Source: Macrolepiota albuminosa (lineage: Eukaryota; Basidiomycota; Agaricomycetes; Agaricales; Agaricaceae). From it: 64,000 bases of DNA. Both the position numbers and the translations under genes were made by a program. The DNA is taken from assembly GCA_027475525.1 (NCBI GenBank), contig JAMWFC010000025.1, forward strand, positions 558,001 through 622,000, in the 5' to 3' direction. Shown here piece by piece: positions 43,006-54,674 of this stretch; the first letter of the stretch is position 1, and each line of letters opens with the position of its first letter. Below the pieces are notes generated by a model. The model was not told where the DNA came from. It saw only the letters and a list, made by a program, of their open reading frames with translations, and did no database searches.

Positions 43006-46000
43006 GTTTGCGCGTCGTTTGCTGCTGAGTCGATGCTTATCTAGGTTTTTGTTATATAAGACCAGGCATTACGGTAGGCCCATTGGGTCAACGAATTCCC
43101 GGGTCAGGGAAGGAAGTAGACTTCCAAATAAGGATTGGTACGAGACCCCAATATTAGCGGCGTCTCAGAGTGTCGCGCCAAAGGAGACTGAGAGCATCCT
43201 GCAAGCTGAATACACCCACACGAAGGATTTCAACAAAGGCTGTCCTTAATCAGAGTGGCATTTTAGCTTCGGACCCACCTTCATTCGGAGACCGAGGACA
43301 ATTCTAACGGATGGGATACAATTCGGTACCGTTATATCAAAGGAAAAAAAAGTAATATTGGGCGATGCTAGCCGCAATTTGTCGCGTTTCTGCTTCATAT
43401 TCGCCTTTCATTAGTGAGCATGGAGATGTTTTTAGTTCGTGTTCTTTTCACGATTAATCATTCCCTAAGGCGCTTTAATACCAGGGTTGTATTCCAATTC
43501 AGGTGCAATATGGCTACGACTTTTGTGGGACGTTCAAGAGACGACCCACATCCGATTCGTTAGACGTGGACTAGCTTTGGTGTAGCACCTAATAGCCAAC
43601 CGCCATCTCCGCCGACCTTTCCCCTCTCGCAGAACCATCATCCATTCCACCCGTCAGCCCTCGAGTCCACCTGTCCTCCCAGGGAAAAACCTTTCCAAAA
43701 AGCATTTTCTCTTACCCAGAGGAGCACACTCGATGGGACCATGCATGGGCACACGGGAAGAAAATGGGAACTATTCCCTCCATTATCGTATATCGCTCCA
43801 TCCAACTCGAGCACACCGCGCTTCGAACTGCACGGGATCACGGCTGGTCTGTCAAACGTTTTTCAAATCCGTACTCTTCCCTCTCCGCCCTAAACCCAGC
43901 CAGGAAAAGAACACGCCTCTCTATGATGACGGGCTTAATGTACGCACGCCCGTGGGGCGGTCCCCTGTCAATGTAGGCCGTAATCACTCCTCGATATCGC
44001 ACAATGCATGCGTGGAAGCGGATTCTTTGCTCAAGTGACTTCTCATGGGCGCCCCCACTAAGCCTTTCCTATTGTGAACACCCTTTGGATTCTCTTATAG
44101 CTATCGGCTATCTGAGGCTGGTGCTTCGGTGCTTCTGAACTGGATGTCAGAGATGTCAGAGATCCACCACGCGTGGAATGGTTGTTGCCAACGTTGACCT
44201 GAGAGAAGGGTGAGTCACGATCGTGATCTAGTTGACGTGTCCTCTTTTCGTGTTCTTTGCGAATATATCGGCTGATACAAACGCGTCTTGTCATATCGAC
44301 TTGACATAAGTGTGTTCAATGATTTTCAACCCTGAAATATATATATATATATCATTCTATTTCACCCTTGACAATGTTGCTCGTAGGCCATATGAATAAG
44401 GAGGGATAAAACAAATATACAATATCGATGCATGACGGACCCAACAGGTTTTCCATCATTCCGAGGATGTCGTCACAAATCCTCCGCTACAGAGTCATCG
44501 GACCGGCGACGTCATTGTCATAAACGATGGTTGAACTATATCTACCCAGCGAGTTCGTAGACCAGTCGGGAGTTGGGACACCATCAATGACCGATTCACG
44601 CCCCAAAGCACAGCTATTTCCTAGTAGAGTTGCGGATCTGAACGCTTCTAAGCTGAAAGGCAGCCATTGTACGGCCATAAGTATTCCAGTATTCCGTGTA
44701 TGTGCAGAAAAAGCGAGAGTAGTAACGACAATCTGTTCGTTATCCAAGCAAGGGTTCAGATTACCGACAGAGCATACCATAGCATATCTTGACACAAACA
44801 AACGATCACAGTTTATAAGTTCGCTGAGGGACCCATGCGACTTGGGTTACGCATTTACGATGGATGGATGACATTACATAGTTGCTGGAAGACAGACGAT
44901 CTTGGTCCTTCGTTCCTGCGACACGCGTCGGAGGCTTTTCAAGCGGAGAACGTGGAATACGACGCGTTGCTGCTGCCGGATGGAGCTGGGAGGCCTGTGG
45001 AAATTTGGCGTTTACACGAGAACGGGATGGTGGTTCGTGGCCGGCGGGGCGGTGGCGGGGGATAAAGGCAGCCCAGCGTTTTTAAATTCTCAAAACAATA
45101 CCTTACGTCAGCCATTCGTTTGCCGCGCGCGCGCATCTGCCCAGGCAAAGAGAGGTTTATTTCTTTTTTTTTTGTCGTTCTTTTCGTCAACGCACTGGAG
45201 GTCGGTGAGTTTTCAGTGGTTTTGTTGGATGATGTGTTTGTTGTACGTGTGGGGCGCCTGCGCCTACTCACCAAAAGAGCTCATGCGAGCCTACCTACTT
45301 GTACGACACCGATACCGGCCGGGCCTCTCTACTTAGTTTCGCCTCGAAACACCGGTGCTGTGCCGGCCTTTCAGGTTGGGCTGGTTAACAGTTGGTTTTC
45401 GATCCAGCTGACGAGCTTTTCTGACTTTTTTTTTGCTCGTTCGTTCGTTGATGATGGATTGATTGGACTTAAGTATAACTAACCTGTGCTAGGTGAGAAA
45501 GCGCGTGTGCGGTTGTATTGTGCTAATTGCCTATATATTCGCGAATATATGCTATGCTGCCCATGGCCATGAGCAGGGTTGGAATGTAAATTATCTAATA
45601 GAACAGAATAGGTCGATGAAGACACTACCAACCATAAGCGGAAGCCCACTGGACAAGCCTGGTTCTCATAAAGCCGGGGTTTACTTTTTCTTTTTCTTTT
45701 ACTTTTTTCGAGAAGGAGGGGAGAAGGCGCTCGATGACGCCACGCGCACGCGCGGGCTGACACTAGTAGGTTTGTTTATTATCTTATTCCGTATCCCAGG
45801 AATTATGTTCACGATACGATACGATACGGTGGGGTAGTCGTGGTCGCGGTTGCGGTGTCGGATAAGACAGATAGGACAGGACAGATAGGATAGGATAGGA
45901 CAGGATAGACCCAGGTATACACATACCCAAAAACCTAGTATTATTTATAATTAGTATTACACTTTCCTTCCATTCACTGTCAGGTGGCGTCCCCGCGGGG

Positions 46001-47745
46001 ACTAGTCGACTTGTCAGTGGAAGGACGTAGGAGTCTCGTAGGAGTGGGTGGGTGGGTGGGTAGGTGGTGTGGTGTGGTGTACGGCTGTCGCTGTCGCTGT
46101 CGCTGTAGCTGTCCCGTTGGGTTGGGCCGCCACTGTCCTGTCATTGCCATTTGTCAACCCCTGGACCTGTCGGCGTGTGGTCCGCACATGGTTGGTGGTA
46201 CGTAACCCGTGGTCAGAACCGTGGCTGTAAGTGTAAACTGTAAACTGTAACTAACTGTGATTGTAAGTATAACCGTGAACCGCAACCCGTAGCCGTAGCC
46301 GTAGCCGTAGCCGTAACCCGCAATCGCAATCGCAATCACAGTCGTAGCCGCGCACTGGAGGCGTTGTATGATTTTCTCTTTTTTATTCGTCTTTTTCTTT
46401 GTTTGCGAGGCTACGTACGACAGGTACAGGACAGTGATGGAGTTTACGTTTACCATGCTTCGGTTCTAATTCACCGGTCGATGAAGCTCGAAGCTTGGAG
46501 CTTGGAGATTGGAGATTGAGGGTGTACATGTTACTTACACCCCCTCACCCCCTCACCCCACCCGGCGACCCACCCACCACCCTCCGGCGTTTCCCTTCGT
46601 TGCGTTGCGTTGAATGTTTGACATCGGGCGTCCGGCGCGCTGAGTTTGTCATGAAAGTATGTATGTATGGTATGTATGTATGTGAACTTTAAATAATAAT
46701 GATGATGGTGGTGGTGGTGGTGGTGGTGATGATAGCTTGATTCCGGCGGTTATGGTAGAGTAGAGTGAAGGACTGGAGAAAAGGTGGACGAGGTGAGGTG
46801 GAGTGTCGATGTCGATGTCGATGTGGAGTGGAGTGACGTGTAGTTGAAGCCTCAATGAGAAGGGGGAAGGGGTTATCGCTATCGCTATCTCATCTCTCAT
46901 CTCTCATATTGGAATCTGAACTCCTCCCGCGCATCGAGATTCCTTCCCGGATGTGGAGGGATGGGTTTTCTTTTATCGTCTGAATCATGTGTCGTGCTTT
47001 TTGAATGTTCGAATTCAAATCTGGGTAATCTCTAGGAAACTTTTTTATTATGAAGGAAGCAATTTCGGGGGTGGGTAATAACTAGAACTCTTTAGTACTT
47101 TAGTGGGATAGGGATAGGCCCTAGATAGCTGGCGCATGGCGCACAAAAAAGTCAAACATTGTTGAGTTTGCTATGTAATGGCTTGCTAAGTGTTGGTTTG
47201 TCTTTTGAAGTTGACGTTTAATTGGCATTGTGCCTTTTGTAGTTAGTTAGCTTTGTTGGCGTTGCCTTGCGTTGCCGCGTTCCGACCTCGAACCCTCCCG
47301 TACACCTAAGCCGAAGAAAAAGAAAGAAAGAAAAAAAAGAAAAAGGGTGACCGACCAACCAGGCTGGGCGTCAAGCACAGCCACTTTATGCGATATCGGA
47401 AAGGGGATATGTTACTATGTAAGTAATAATTTGTTTTCGAGGACCGTTTACTACGTAAGTAATAATTGTTTTCGAGGAAATTAGATCCACGTCGTAAAGG
47501 TAAATTGCAAGCGCGGCACCGTACGCGTCGTGGGTTGGGGGGGATCTTGGGACGCCGTAATGCGACAGGTGACGTGCAATGATCGTCGGCTCGAGATTGA
47601 TTGAGATGCATAACCCCGGGGATCGAGGAAAAGGAAAAAACAGCACAGCCACTGGAGGGAGAACGGAGAGTGGGTTTGGTGGTGGGGATAAGAGGACGGT
47701 GGAGTAGGTGGGCGCGCGGGGAATGGGAACTGCTTTGTTGAGAAG
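43006..47745. other. Gene-poor, microsatellite-rich region
   Basis: About 4.7 kb with no convincing gene. Short ORFs on both strands at 43730-45480 have no recognisable domains. An AT dinucleotide run is at 44337-44352. From 45800 to 46900 simple repeats are dense. An imperfect direct repeat of about 41 bp (TAAGTAATAATTTGTTTTCGAGG and variant) lies at 47405-47480. Confidence 0.5.
45800..46880. repeat. Cluster of many different microsatellites
   Basis: Within about 1.1 kb: ACGATACGATACG (45812), GGATAGGATAGGACAGGAT (45886), GGGTGGGTGGGTGGGTAGG (46045), GTCGCTGTCGCTGTCGCTGT (46085), CGTAGCCGTAGCCGTAGCC (46290), CAATCGCAATCGCAATC (46321), ATGTATGTATGTATG (46660-46680), GGTGGTGGTGGTGGTGGTG (46706) and GTCGATGTCGATGTCGATGT (46804). 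The region is presumably untranscribed or 5' non-coding sequence of the next gene. Confidence 0.8.
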
Positions 47746-49047
47746 ATGAATGGACAGGCGGAGAAGGAGTTGTCGAGGAGGGTCGGGATCAGATTCAGAT
47801 TTGGGATTAATGAAAGAAGCGATAGTCGGGACTCGGAGAGCGGTTGCTTCGTGACCAAGTATAAGGACGTGGCGTTGGTGAGGATGGTGGCAAGACCCAA
47901 GTTTTCACTCGCCGGACTTTTGTCGTGGTCGCCGCCGCCGTCGTCGCACAGAATGGGCACGCCGTTTTCCATCGTCGAGTTCGGGAACCTGGTGGCGTTG
48001 GCACTGGAGACGTCCGGCCCTGATCGATTCTCGGAATCATTCTTGCAGTTCGACCCTGAGCTGGGGTGCGGTCACATAAAGGCGCCGGGTGAGAAAGGAC
48101 AGACGAGCGACAAAATGACGTCTGGATGGAGCGACTCGACGCCCAGCCGCCCGCGCCGCCTGTTTGAGAAACTCAAGCACAAGGCCTCTGCCCTCGTTCT
48201 GCGCACCACCTGCCCCTCGCCGCCCAAAGTCTCGCGTGCAATCTTTTCGCGCCCCGCGTCACTCGTCACAGCCCCGCCGCCCTCGCCCACACGCTCGTTC
48301 TCGTCCACGTCGTCTGCGTCCCCCGTAACTCCGACTACCGACGTCGACGTCTTTGCACGTCCGTCGACCTCGCCCTGCTCCCCCAACAACTCGCGCTGGT
48401 CCCTCTCCACGGACGAGTCCACGACGTCGTCGTACCCCAGCCACCCGTTTGCCTCTACACATGACGTCACCAGCCAAGACGCGGACCCATTCGCCAAAGG
48501 CCGCGTCCAGGTCATCCGCACGTCGGCAGACTACCCGTCCTACACCTACGCCTTTGCCAAACGCCGTTCCCAGCCCCGCATCAACGTCCAGCCCCCCACA
48601 GCCAAGCCCCCCGACTGGACACTCGCCCTCCCCGTCACTCCCCCGCGCTCCCTCTCTCGTTCTCCCTCGTTCCTCTCTCACTCTTCTGCCTCGGACTCCT
48701 CACTCTGTCCCTCCGCATGGACCCCGCCCTCCCCGCCCCGCTCCAGACGCAAGACCCGCGTACTCCTGCCCACAGCGTCCCCGCGCCCCACCACGTCCAC
48801 CCCTACGCTCAGGCAGAAGGAGCGCGAACGCGCCCGTGCCCTCGCCGTCCTCAATGGCGAGGTCCATCCGCGTGCTTTAGAGGCGTTTGCGAGGTCCGAC
48901 GATGCCCGCTCCACTGCTGACTCGGAGCAGGCGTATTATTCTGCCCGATCGAGCTTTGCGGGCGACGTGCGCAGTCAGCGCCCTGCACCGCCTAGGCTCG
49001 CCGCGAGACCGAGGGTTGATAGCCAAGTCAGACCCGTCGGGTGCTGA
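47746..49047 (+). CDS. Ser/Pro-rich, mostly disordered protein of unknown function
   Basis: Single open frame of 433 codons. The first ATG gives MNGQAEKELSRRVGIRFRFG, but MTSGWSDSTPSRPRRLFEKL at 48115 is a plausible start, because the protein-like codon use (C or G at third positions) begins there and the preceding base context is good. From that point it is about 310 aa: a basic helix-like N-terminus (RRLFEKLKHKASALVLR), a long Ser/Pro/Thr linker (FSSTSSASPVTPTTDVDVF), SRSPSFLSHSSASDSS, then a charged helix TLRQKERERARALAVLNGEV and a basic tail. No catalytic domain, signal peptide or TM helix. Could be a scaffold or kinase-target protein; I assign no function. Confidence 0.6.
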   Translation: MNGQAEKELSRRVGIRFRFGINERSDSRDSESGCFVTKYKDVALVRMVARPKFSLAGLLSWSPPPSSHRMGTPFSIVEFGNLVALALETSGPDRFSESFLQFDPELGCGHIKAPGEKGQTSDKMTSGWSDSTPSRPRRLFEKLKHKASALVLRTTCPSPPKVSRAIFSRPASLVTAPPPSPTRSFSSTSSASPVTPTTDVDVFARPSTSPCSPNNSRWSLSTDESTTSSYPSHPFASTHDVTSQDADPFAKGRVQVIRTSADYPSYTYAFAKRRSQPRINVQPPTAKPPDWTLALPVTPPRSLSRSPSFLSHSSASDSSLCPSAWTPPSPPRSRRKTRVLLPTASPRPTTSTPTLRQKERERARALAVLNGEVHPRALEAFARSDDARSTADSEQAYYSARSSFAGDVRSQRPAPPRLAARPRVDSQVRPVGC

Positions 49048-50452
49048 GCTTTCGCTTCTCTCCATTTTGTTTTCTTGGTGCGCTGTGGACGCGCTGTATA
49101 CAGATTTGTATACCTATTCTCTCGTTCATTCCGACTCTAATCCCCGTCCGCCCTCGCTTGTGCCCCCTCGTAATTCTCGAAAGAACAGCAAACAAACAAC
49201 TTAAAACTTTCCTTTGTACTCGTGTCTGCTCTCTACCTCTACCTCTCTTTCTTTCTTTGTTTTTTACAGATTGTGTGTATGTACTTCCCCCCCACCCGTT
49301 GTCATTCCTTAATAGTCTTGCCGAAAACCCCAGATTAACAGACTTGTTAGATACCGTATGTTTTCGTTCGTAGTAATACCCTTGACCCCCCCCCCCCTTC
49401 CCTTCCCGACCTTCGACTTGACTCTCTTGAAACCAACCCCCCTTAGCCACCGAACTCGAAGTTCTGTCCTCGCGCCCGTAGATGGTATAATTATATTATG
49501 TATATTGATTTTTTTTTTCTTGGTGTTTTACGTGAAGTGTCACCCTGACTCATTCTCGCTTCCGAGTGTACATGTATGTAAGGACGTAGGACATGTAAAC
49601 TTGAGATGATAAATTACTTTCAGGGCGCTGTAAGGGCTTACATAAAGCTTGAGGCCTTGAGAGCTTGCACGCTCGATCGGTGGCGTGATTTTGACTTGAC
49701 TTGACCGAATATGATTCCTGAAGAGTTCATCCAAAGGGTTTTATGCGCCCGAATACCACCCCACCCACCACCCTTAAGTGGGCCGTTTGGACAAGAAAAG
49801 AAAAGAAAAGAAAAGAAAAAAGGATGAGTCCGTGAATGATCCCGAGCACATACTTGTATATATATCTCTGAACGACGCCACGCCGTGCATCATTCACTGA
49901 CCGCCTTGTACTTGTACTCGAGCCACCTCAGTAGAATCACTAGAAACGACACGACACGACGACACTTATGAGCCGATAGAGCCGATAGAGCAGAGGAAGG
50001 AAAGGAAGATCTCACATACTGCGCAGCGATTCAAATTCAGGATCTTGATGCCCACTTTAAACATTATAGGCCAATATTAATCCGGGCATTTGTATGTATA
50101 CATTACGGATCGAAAACCAGACCGATTTGATTTGCGAAAAAGAACTAAACTCCCCGCTCCCCCTCCCTCCCCCGCTCCCCCCCACACACACACCACTTCT
50201 TTGAGATTAAGACAAAGACACCCTCTTCGAGGACCTCCGCGTTGACATGGTGTGCACGGATCGTACTGGGACGGCTATACAGACACGAGTCAAATTCGTT
50301 TCTGGAGTGTTTGTTACGTTAACGCTCACCTGGTATTTCGAAACGTACTTTGAGGCTCACGGCAGGAGCGATGTTGACGTTGACGTTGTTACCGCTACCG
50401 CTGCCTCCTACAGATCCTACAACAACGTTGTTCGTCAGCCCCCAGCCCCACT
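49048..50452. other. Intergenic with pyrimidine and purine tracts
   Basis: Contains C-rich runs at about 49385-49400 and 50155-50185, a T run at 49508-49519, and five AAAAG units at 49795-49820. No supported gene. Confidence 0.5.
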
Positions 50453-51008
50453 CTAGTCAAAGGACGACGTATTGTTCCTACCTCGACGTTTCACGGGGCT
50501 TCCAAGTTTAGCCGAAGAAGAAGAAGCCGTCGTCGTCGTCGTCGAATCGCGTCGTCGGGGTCGGGCTTTCCGAGGTCCCGTGCCTCGACGTCGCTGTTGC
50601 GCTTTGACCCCCGCTGCGAGAAGCACTAAACGCACCCGGTCCCAGAGCCCGCTTCAGTACAGTACAGTACAACAACCCTCTCGTGGAGGAGAGGAGCGAG
50701 GAGCGAGGAGACGTCGACGTACCGTCCAAAGCTTCGTTTTGGATCCCGAACGCTTTCTTCCGCCGTACTTTCCTCTCGAAGAGCTTGAGAGTCTTCGCCC
50801 GGACGAGCTGCGTCGCTTTTTTCATCTGGCTGATGTCCCGGGCGAGGTCGTCGTAGAGCGAGAGCGCGGTGTCGTATTTCGCGAGGAGAGAGGTGAGCGG
50901 GTTTGGGTTTGGGTTTGTAGAGGGCGGAGAGAGCAGGGAGAGGGACATCGTCTCGTCGAGGACGCGCTGTGATGCTCGGCGGTGCGTGCGGTAAAAAAAC
51001 TCACTCAC
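50453..51008 (-). CDS. Hypothetical small protein, exon structure uncertain
   Basis: A minus-strand frame starting MSEFFYRTHRRASQRVLDET at 51008 (or MSLSLLSPPSTNPNPNPLTS, 20 codons in) includes a helical stretch LAKYDTALSLYDDLARDISQ / MKKATQLVRAKTLKLFE that looks coding. After about 50720 the sequence becomes simple (poly-Asp/Phe in this frame; Thr/Ser-rich in another, ending SSSFD-like at 50453), and a GTACGT donor at about 50725 suggests an intron and a different 3' end. It starts about 110 bp downstream of the BCP1 stop on the same strand. A plus-strand ORF across the same bases is Arg/Glu-rich and looks like a shadow. No family recognised. Confidence 0.35.
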
Positions 51009-51120
51009 TTAGGTGGAGGATGACTTTCTTTATTTCTTTAGGGTTATAAGCGGTCTCGCCGAGCGGAGCGGCTGACATTGACGCCAGTTGATAATCATTT
51101 CTGTTTATGTATTTGGTTAT

Positions 51121-52243
51121 TTAGGTGGGAGGAGCGTACACTTCATTCATCTTGGCTATGACTTCGGGTAATCTCTCCGCTGGTACAAGCATTATCCGTC
51201 CTCTAGTGTCAAGACCAAACGAATCCTTCTCTCGGGGTTCGTTGTCGGTTTTGAAGCGGTAATCGACCGAGTGTAATGAAGCCTGCGATTTTTCAGTTTA
51301 GCTGTTTTTTTTTCTTTTTCGTCTGGTGTAAGAGAGAGAATACATACCGATTTGATGTATTCGTCCTCTGGATGGTACGGATAGATACCGTCGGGCGAGG
51401 TTTCCGGCACGGGTTGTGTGGTCGTTGCTCGTTTGGACTTTTTAGAGGTGGGGCCTTTGGTGGATGGTGCGCTGTTGAGAAAGAAGGATTCTTCGTCGGG
51501 CGTGAGATGGTAATTTCGGGATATAAATAGGTAGTGGCTGAATACGTATGGTTCGTTCTGCGATTCAAGTTTTTTTTTATATAAACCAAAGTGGAAAAGG
51601 ATTGTGAGAGGGGGGGGACGTACGTCGTCTATGGCCCATTGCATTTCCTTTGAGAGCATCGTGTACATCGGAGGAACGACTTGCACGGGCATGTTGATCA
51701 GGCGCTCGGATAGCACGAGTCCGACGTGGGATTGGTTCTGGGAAAAAAGAGCTTCGAGGGTGGTGTGGAACGCGGGGTCCGCAGACGACTTTTCGAGGGC
51801 GTAGTGTGCGATCGCTTTTATCGAAGGGTGTTCCTGTGTACTATGAAGATCTAACCGCTGTGTGCTTCAAGAGTTTGAAAAAAAAGACTCGTACATGGTG
51901 GACGTGCATATTGAGCACGGTCAGGAAAGCGTATGGGTCGCTTTCGATTCCATCGGTTTTGATCGTCGTGCCCACCGTCGGCTGGCTCAGTACGAGCTCC
52001 GTGAGGGCATGCAAGTCAAAGTTGTACGCTTCTGCATCTTTTTGCAAAAGTTGGGTGAGCAGTCTCTTCAGCGCTTGATAGTCGACTTTAGGATTCGGGT
52101 CGAAAAAATCGAAATCGACATCGATAAGGGACTACTGGGTGATCTCATTAATAGTTGGTGCTTCGAGGAGTCTGAGAAGGGCATACGACATCAGAGGAAG
52201 AGTCGTCAGAGTCGTCCCCGCCAGTTTGTTTGCGTTTCGACAT
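51121..52243 (-). CDS. BCP1: BCP1/BCCIP family protein (291 aa)
   Basis: Five exons: 52243-52187, 52131-51895, 51833-51624, 51557-51348, 51282-51121 (57+237+210+210+162 nt), all GT-AG; total 292 codons with TAA. Starts MSKRKQTGGDDSDDSSSD, an acidic lead-in typical of the family. Recognised blocks: SLIDVDFDFFDPNPKVDYQA, LVLSQPTVGTTIKTDGIESD, SERLINMPVQVVPPMYTMLS, EPYVFSHYLFISRNYHL, YPYHPEDEYIKS and the C-terminal RIMLVPAERLPEVIAKMN. Yeast Bcp1 is an essential nuclear protein: chaperone of ribosomal protein Rpl23 and needed for export of Mss4; human BCCIP is its counterpart. Length fits the family. It diverges from PRODH across about 420 bp. Confidence 0.92.
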
Positions 52244-52665
52244 CCCCAGATGATAAGGCTTTTCCGAGATGGCTCCTTTCGTTTTTCCCGAACTGGTTTG
52301 ATTATATAACGACTTAGACCATGTGACTAGACCACGGCCAGGCTTTTGGGTCCTTGCCAAAGTGTGGAGATAAGCTCCGGAGCAGACCCCTCTAGCCAGC
52401 CCGAACGACGACATCCATGCGGTCGGCGACTCCTGAACTACTGCGCAATACTAAGAGGGAAAACAGCTAACTCTGGTCACCCAATTATCCGTGCCATCGA
52501 CGAAAATCCGCTGTTTCTCAAGAGTCTCGCTCCTCTTTCCCTTGGTCTTTTGAGTTTCGGAATGTTCGGAAAGCAAATCTGGTAACGACTTACTTGCAGA
52601 TCAAGATCCGTGAAAGAACTATTTATAAGTAATGGGCTTTATCTTACACGATACAGCTACTCCAA
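52244..52665. promoter_or_regulatory. Bidirectional promoter region, BCP1 / PRODH
   Basis: 422 bp between two divergent start codons. It must serve both genes; no clear TATA box next to either. A TATTTATAAG at about 52620-52630 is about 40 bp before the PRODH ATG. Confidence 0.5.
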
Positions 52666-54674
52666 ATGCTTAGAGCCTCAAGGACGTCCTCTCGACCATT
52701 TCTTGTACGGGCATGCCGCCTGCCACTACGATCGTCCTTTCACACACCGCGTTGTCAACGCCGTAATGCAAGCTCAGGTACGGGCGTGCGGGGAGACACT
52801 ACGACGAAACGGCGGACTGTCGGCTTGTTCTCTGGTGGCGCTCTTCTAGCAGCTGCACTTATCTCATTGCCAGCTATACGAGCCGAAGCTGTAGTTGCCG
52901 ATCCGACTAAAGAAATGACGTTTGGCGAGCTTGTTAGGGCCTACGCGGTGTTCACCATGTGTTCGTTCCCGACGCTCGTCGACAACTCACCGAAACTGTT
53001 GCAACTTGCGACGTCGCCTGGAATCAGCTGGTTCGGCGAGAGATTCGTTCGATGGACGTTCTTTGACCAAGTAAGTACTTGGCGAGTGGACTTGCATGCA
53101 ACTCGTAATCTGGACCTTATCTTTCTTCTCTCGTAGTTTGTCGGCGGTGATACGGCAGAGAAGACGCTTCCTTTATTGTATAAACTCAGAGCTGTGAATA
53201 AAGGAGCTCTATTTGGGTATTCGGTCGAAGTAGACGAGAGTGAGGCTACAGGGTCGGCCTTGGCCAAGAAGGATCCATCTCCGCACAAACGAATCGTTGA
53301 AGAGGTGATCCATTGTGTCGATGTCGCAGCCGATTTTGAAGATGGCGTGTCGGGAAAGCATCATAGTGGTCGAAGGACATGGGTAGCGATAAAGATGGTC
53401 CGTTCACCCTCCCCTTTTCCCCCACTAATCATTATTCATCTCATTAGAGCGCCTTGTTACCCGATGCAAATATTCTCGTCAAATTCTCTTCGCACCTCCT
53501 GAACAACCGGCCTAATCGCTCAATCGTCTATCCTGGATGCCCTCATTCTTCCGACCTTGATGTACTAAATAAGCCTCCTACCGGCGCTTTGACAACGGAA
53601 GACATCACGGCACTTGGTGACTTCCACGCTGACCTGGTTAAAATCTGTGAACGTGCACAAGAACGTGGAGTGAAGATCATCGTTGATGCAGAGTATAGCT
53701 GGTATCAACCCGCAATCGACGCTTTGACTTTATCTCTCACACGACAATTCAATAAACTCCCTTCTCCTGAGGATAACGATACTTCTGCCGTACAGCCGCT
53801 TATCTATGGAACTTACCAAGCCTATCTACAACGGCACGTCTCTTCATTTCCGGTGTTTCCTCCATTAGTCCTGTGTCTATTCTAACCAAAGTTTAGGACG
53901 CCTAAGCTCCTCGCTCAATCCCTTGCAGACGCAAAAGCAGGAAACTATGCGTTGGGCGTCAAACTCGTCCGCGGGGCATACCACTCCTACGAAGTCGCAG
54001 CACACAAAGCCCGGCTCGAAGGAAAGCCATCGCTCCTACTTTCGTCAGAGTCTACTCCACCTGTATGGCTTACGAAAACGGAAACGGATAACTCTTACAA
54101 TGCGTGTGCGCGTATGCTTGTACATGAAATTCGAGAGGATGTGGATGTGCAGCGGGGAAAAAGGAAGGGCAAGGGGTCGCCGCGGCTCGGGGTGCTCTTT
54201 GGGACGCATAATTGGGCCAGCTGTGATGTCATTTTGGCAGAGTTGCTTAGGAGTGGATTGGCGGTCAAGGGCGGGACGAAAGGGGAGTTGATAGTGGTAC
54301 CGGACGATGTTACGGAGAGGATGGCAATTGGACAGCTGTATGGCATGTGTGATGATTTGACAAACTATCTGGTTGATTCAACGGCGTCTGCTACGCCGTT
54401 GATTATCAAGTATGTTTTATTTTTTTGTAATTGTTTACGTGCTTTTGTTGATTTATCTAGATATGTGCCCTACGGTGCTCTCTCCGAGGTACGCGTTCAC
54501 GCGATCCTCGCTCCATCTGATATCTCATAATATCCTCAGGTGATGCCATATTTAAGCCGTCGTGCGATCGAGAACAAATCAGTTCTAGGAGAGGGCGCGG
54601 CTGCGATAGAACGACGACGTGTAGCTCGTGAGATTAAGAAGAGGTTTTTTGGGTCGTGGTATTCTGGAAAGTAG
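52666..54674 (+). CDS. PUT1: Proline dehydrogenase, mitochondrial (575 aa)
   Basis: Six exons: 52666-53070, 53137-53397, 53448-53833, 53897-54409, 54461-54488, 54540-54674, summing to 576 codons. The intron after 53833 starts GC (GCACGT) rather than GT. The N-terminus (MLRASRTSSRPFLVRACRLP) is Arg/Ser-rich, as for mitochondrial import, followed by a hydrophobic stretch. FAD enzyme oxidising L-proline to pyrroline-5-carboxylate in the mitochondrion, first step of proline catabolism. Barrel motifs: FTMCSFPTLVDNSPKLL, IIVDAEYSWYQPAID (about residue 303), GVKLVRGAYHSYE (about 375), FGTHNW (about 452) and the signature YVPYGALSE/VMPYLSRRAIEN near the end. Ends KKRFFGSWYSGK. Size and motif order fit fungal PUT1. 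No frame break. Confidence 0.93.

Noticed and set aside
42770..43249. 159-aa plus-strand ORF over the second GFA gene
   Set aside because: Antisense to a well-supported spliced gene with all zinc cysteines.
44487..44871. NmrA-like gene on plus (ELYLPSEF) or a protein on minus
   Set aside because: Only a short motif resembles NmrA-type proteins; no nucleotide-binding start or continuation was found, and the minus frame is equally unconvincing.
48259..48880. Overlapping ORFs on both strands inside the Ser/Pro-rich gene
   Set aside because: High G+C third positions create open shadow frames rich in Arg, Gly and Pro.
50472..50972. 166-aa plus-strand ORF
   Set aside because: Arg/Glu/Val repeats typical of a reverse-strand shadow; the minus frame has a more natural helical stretch.
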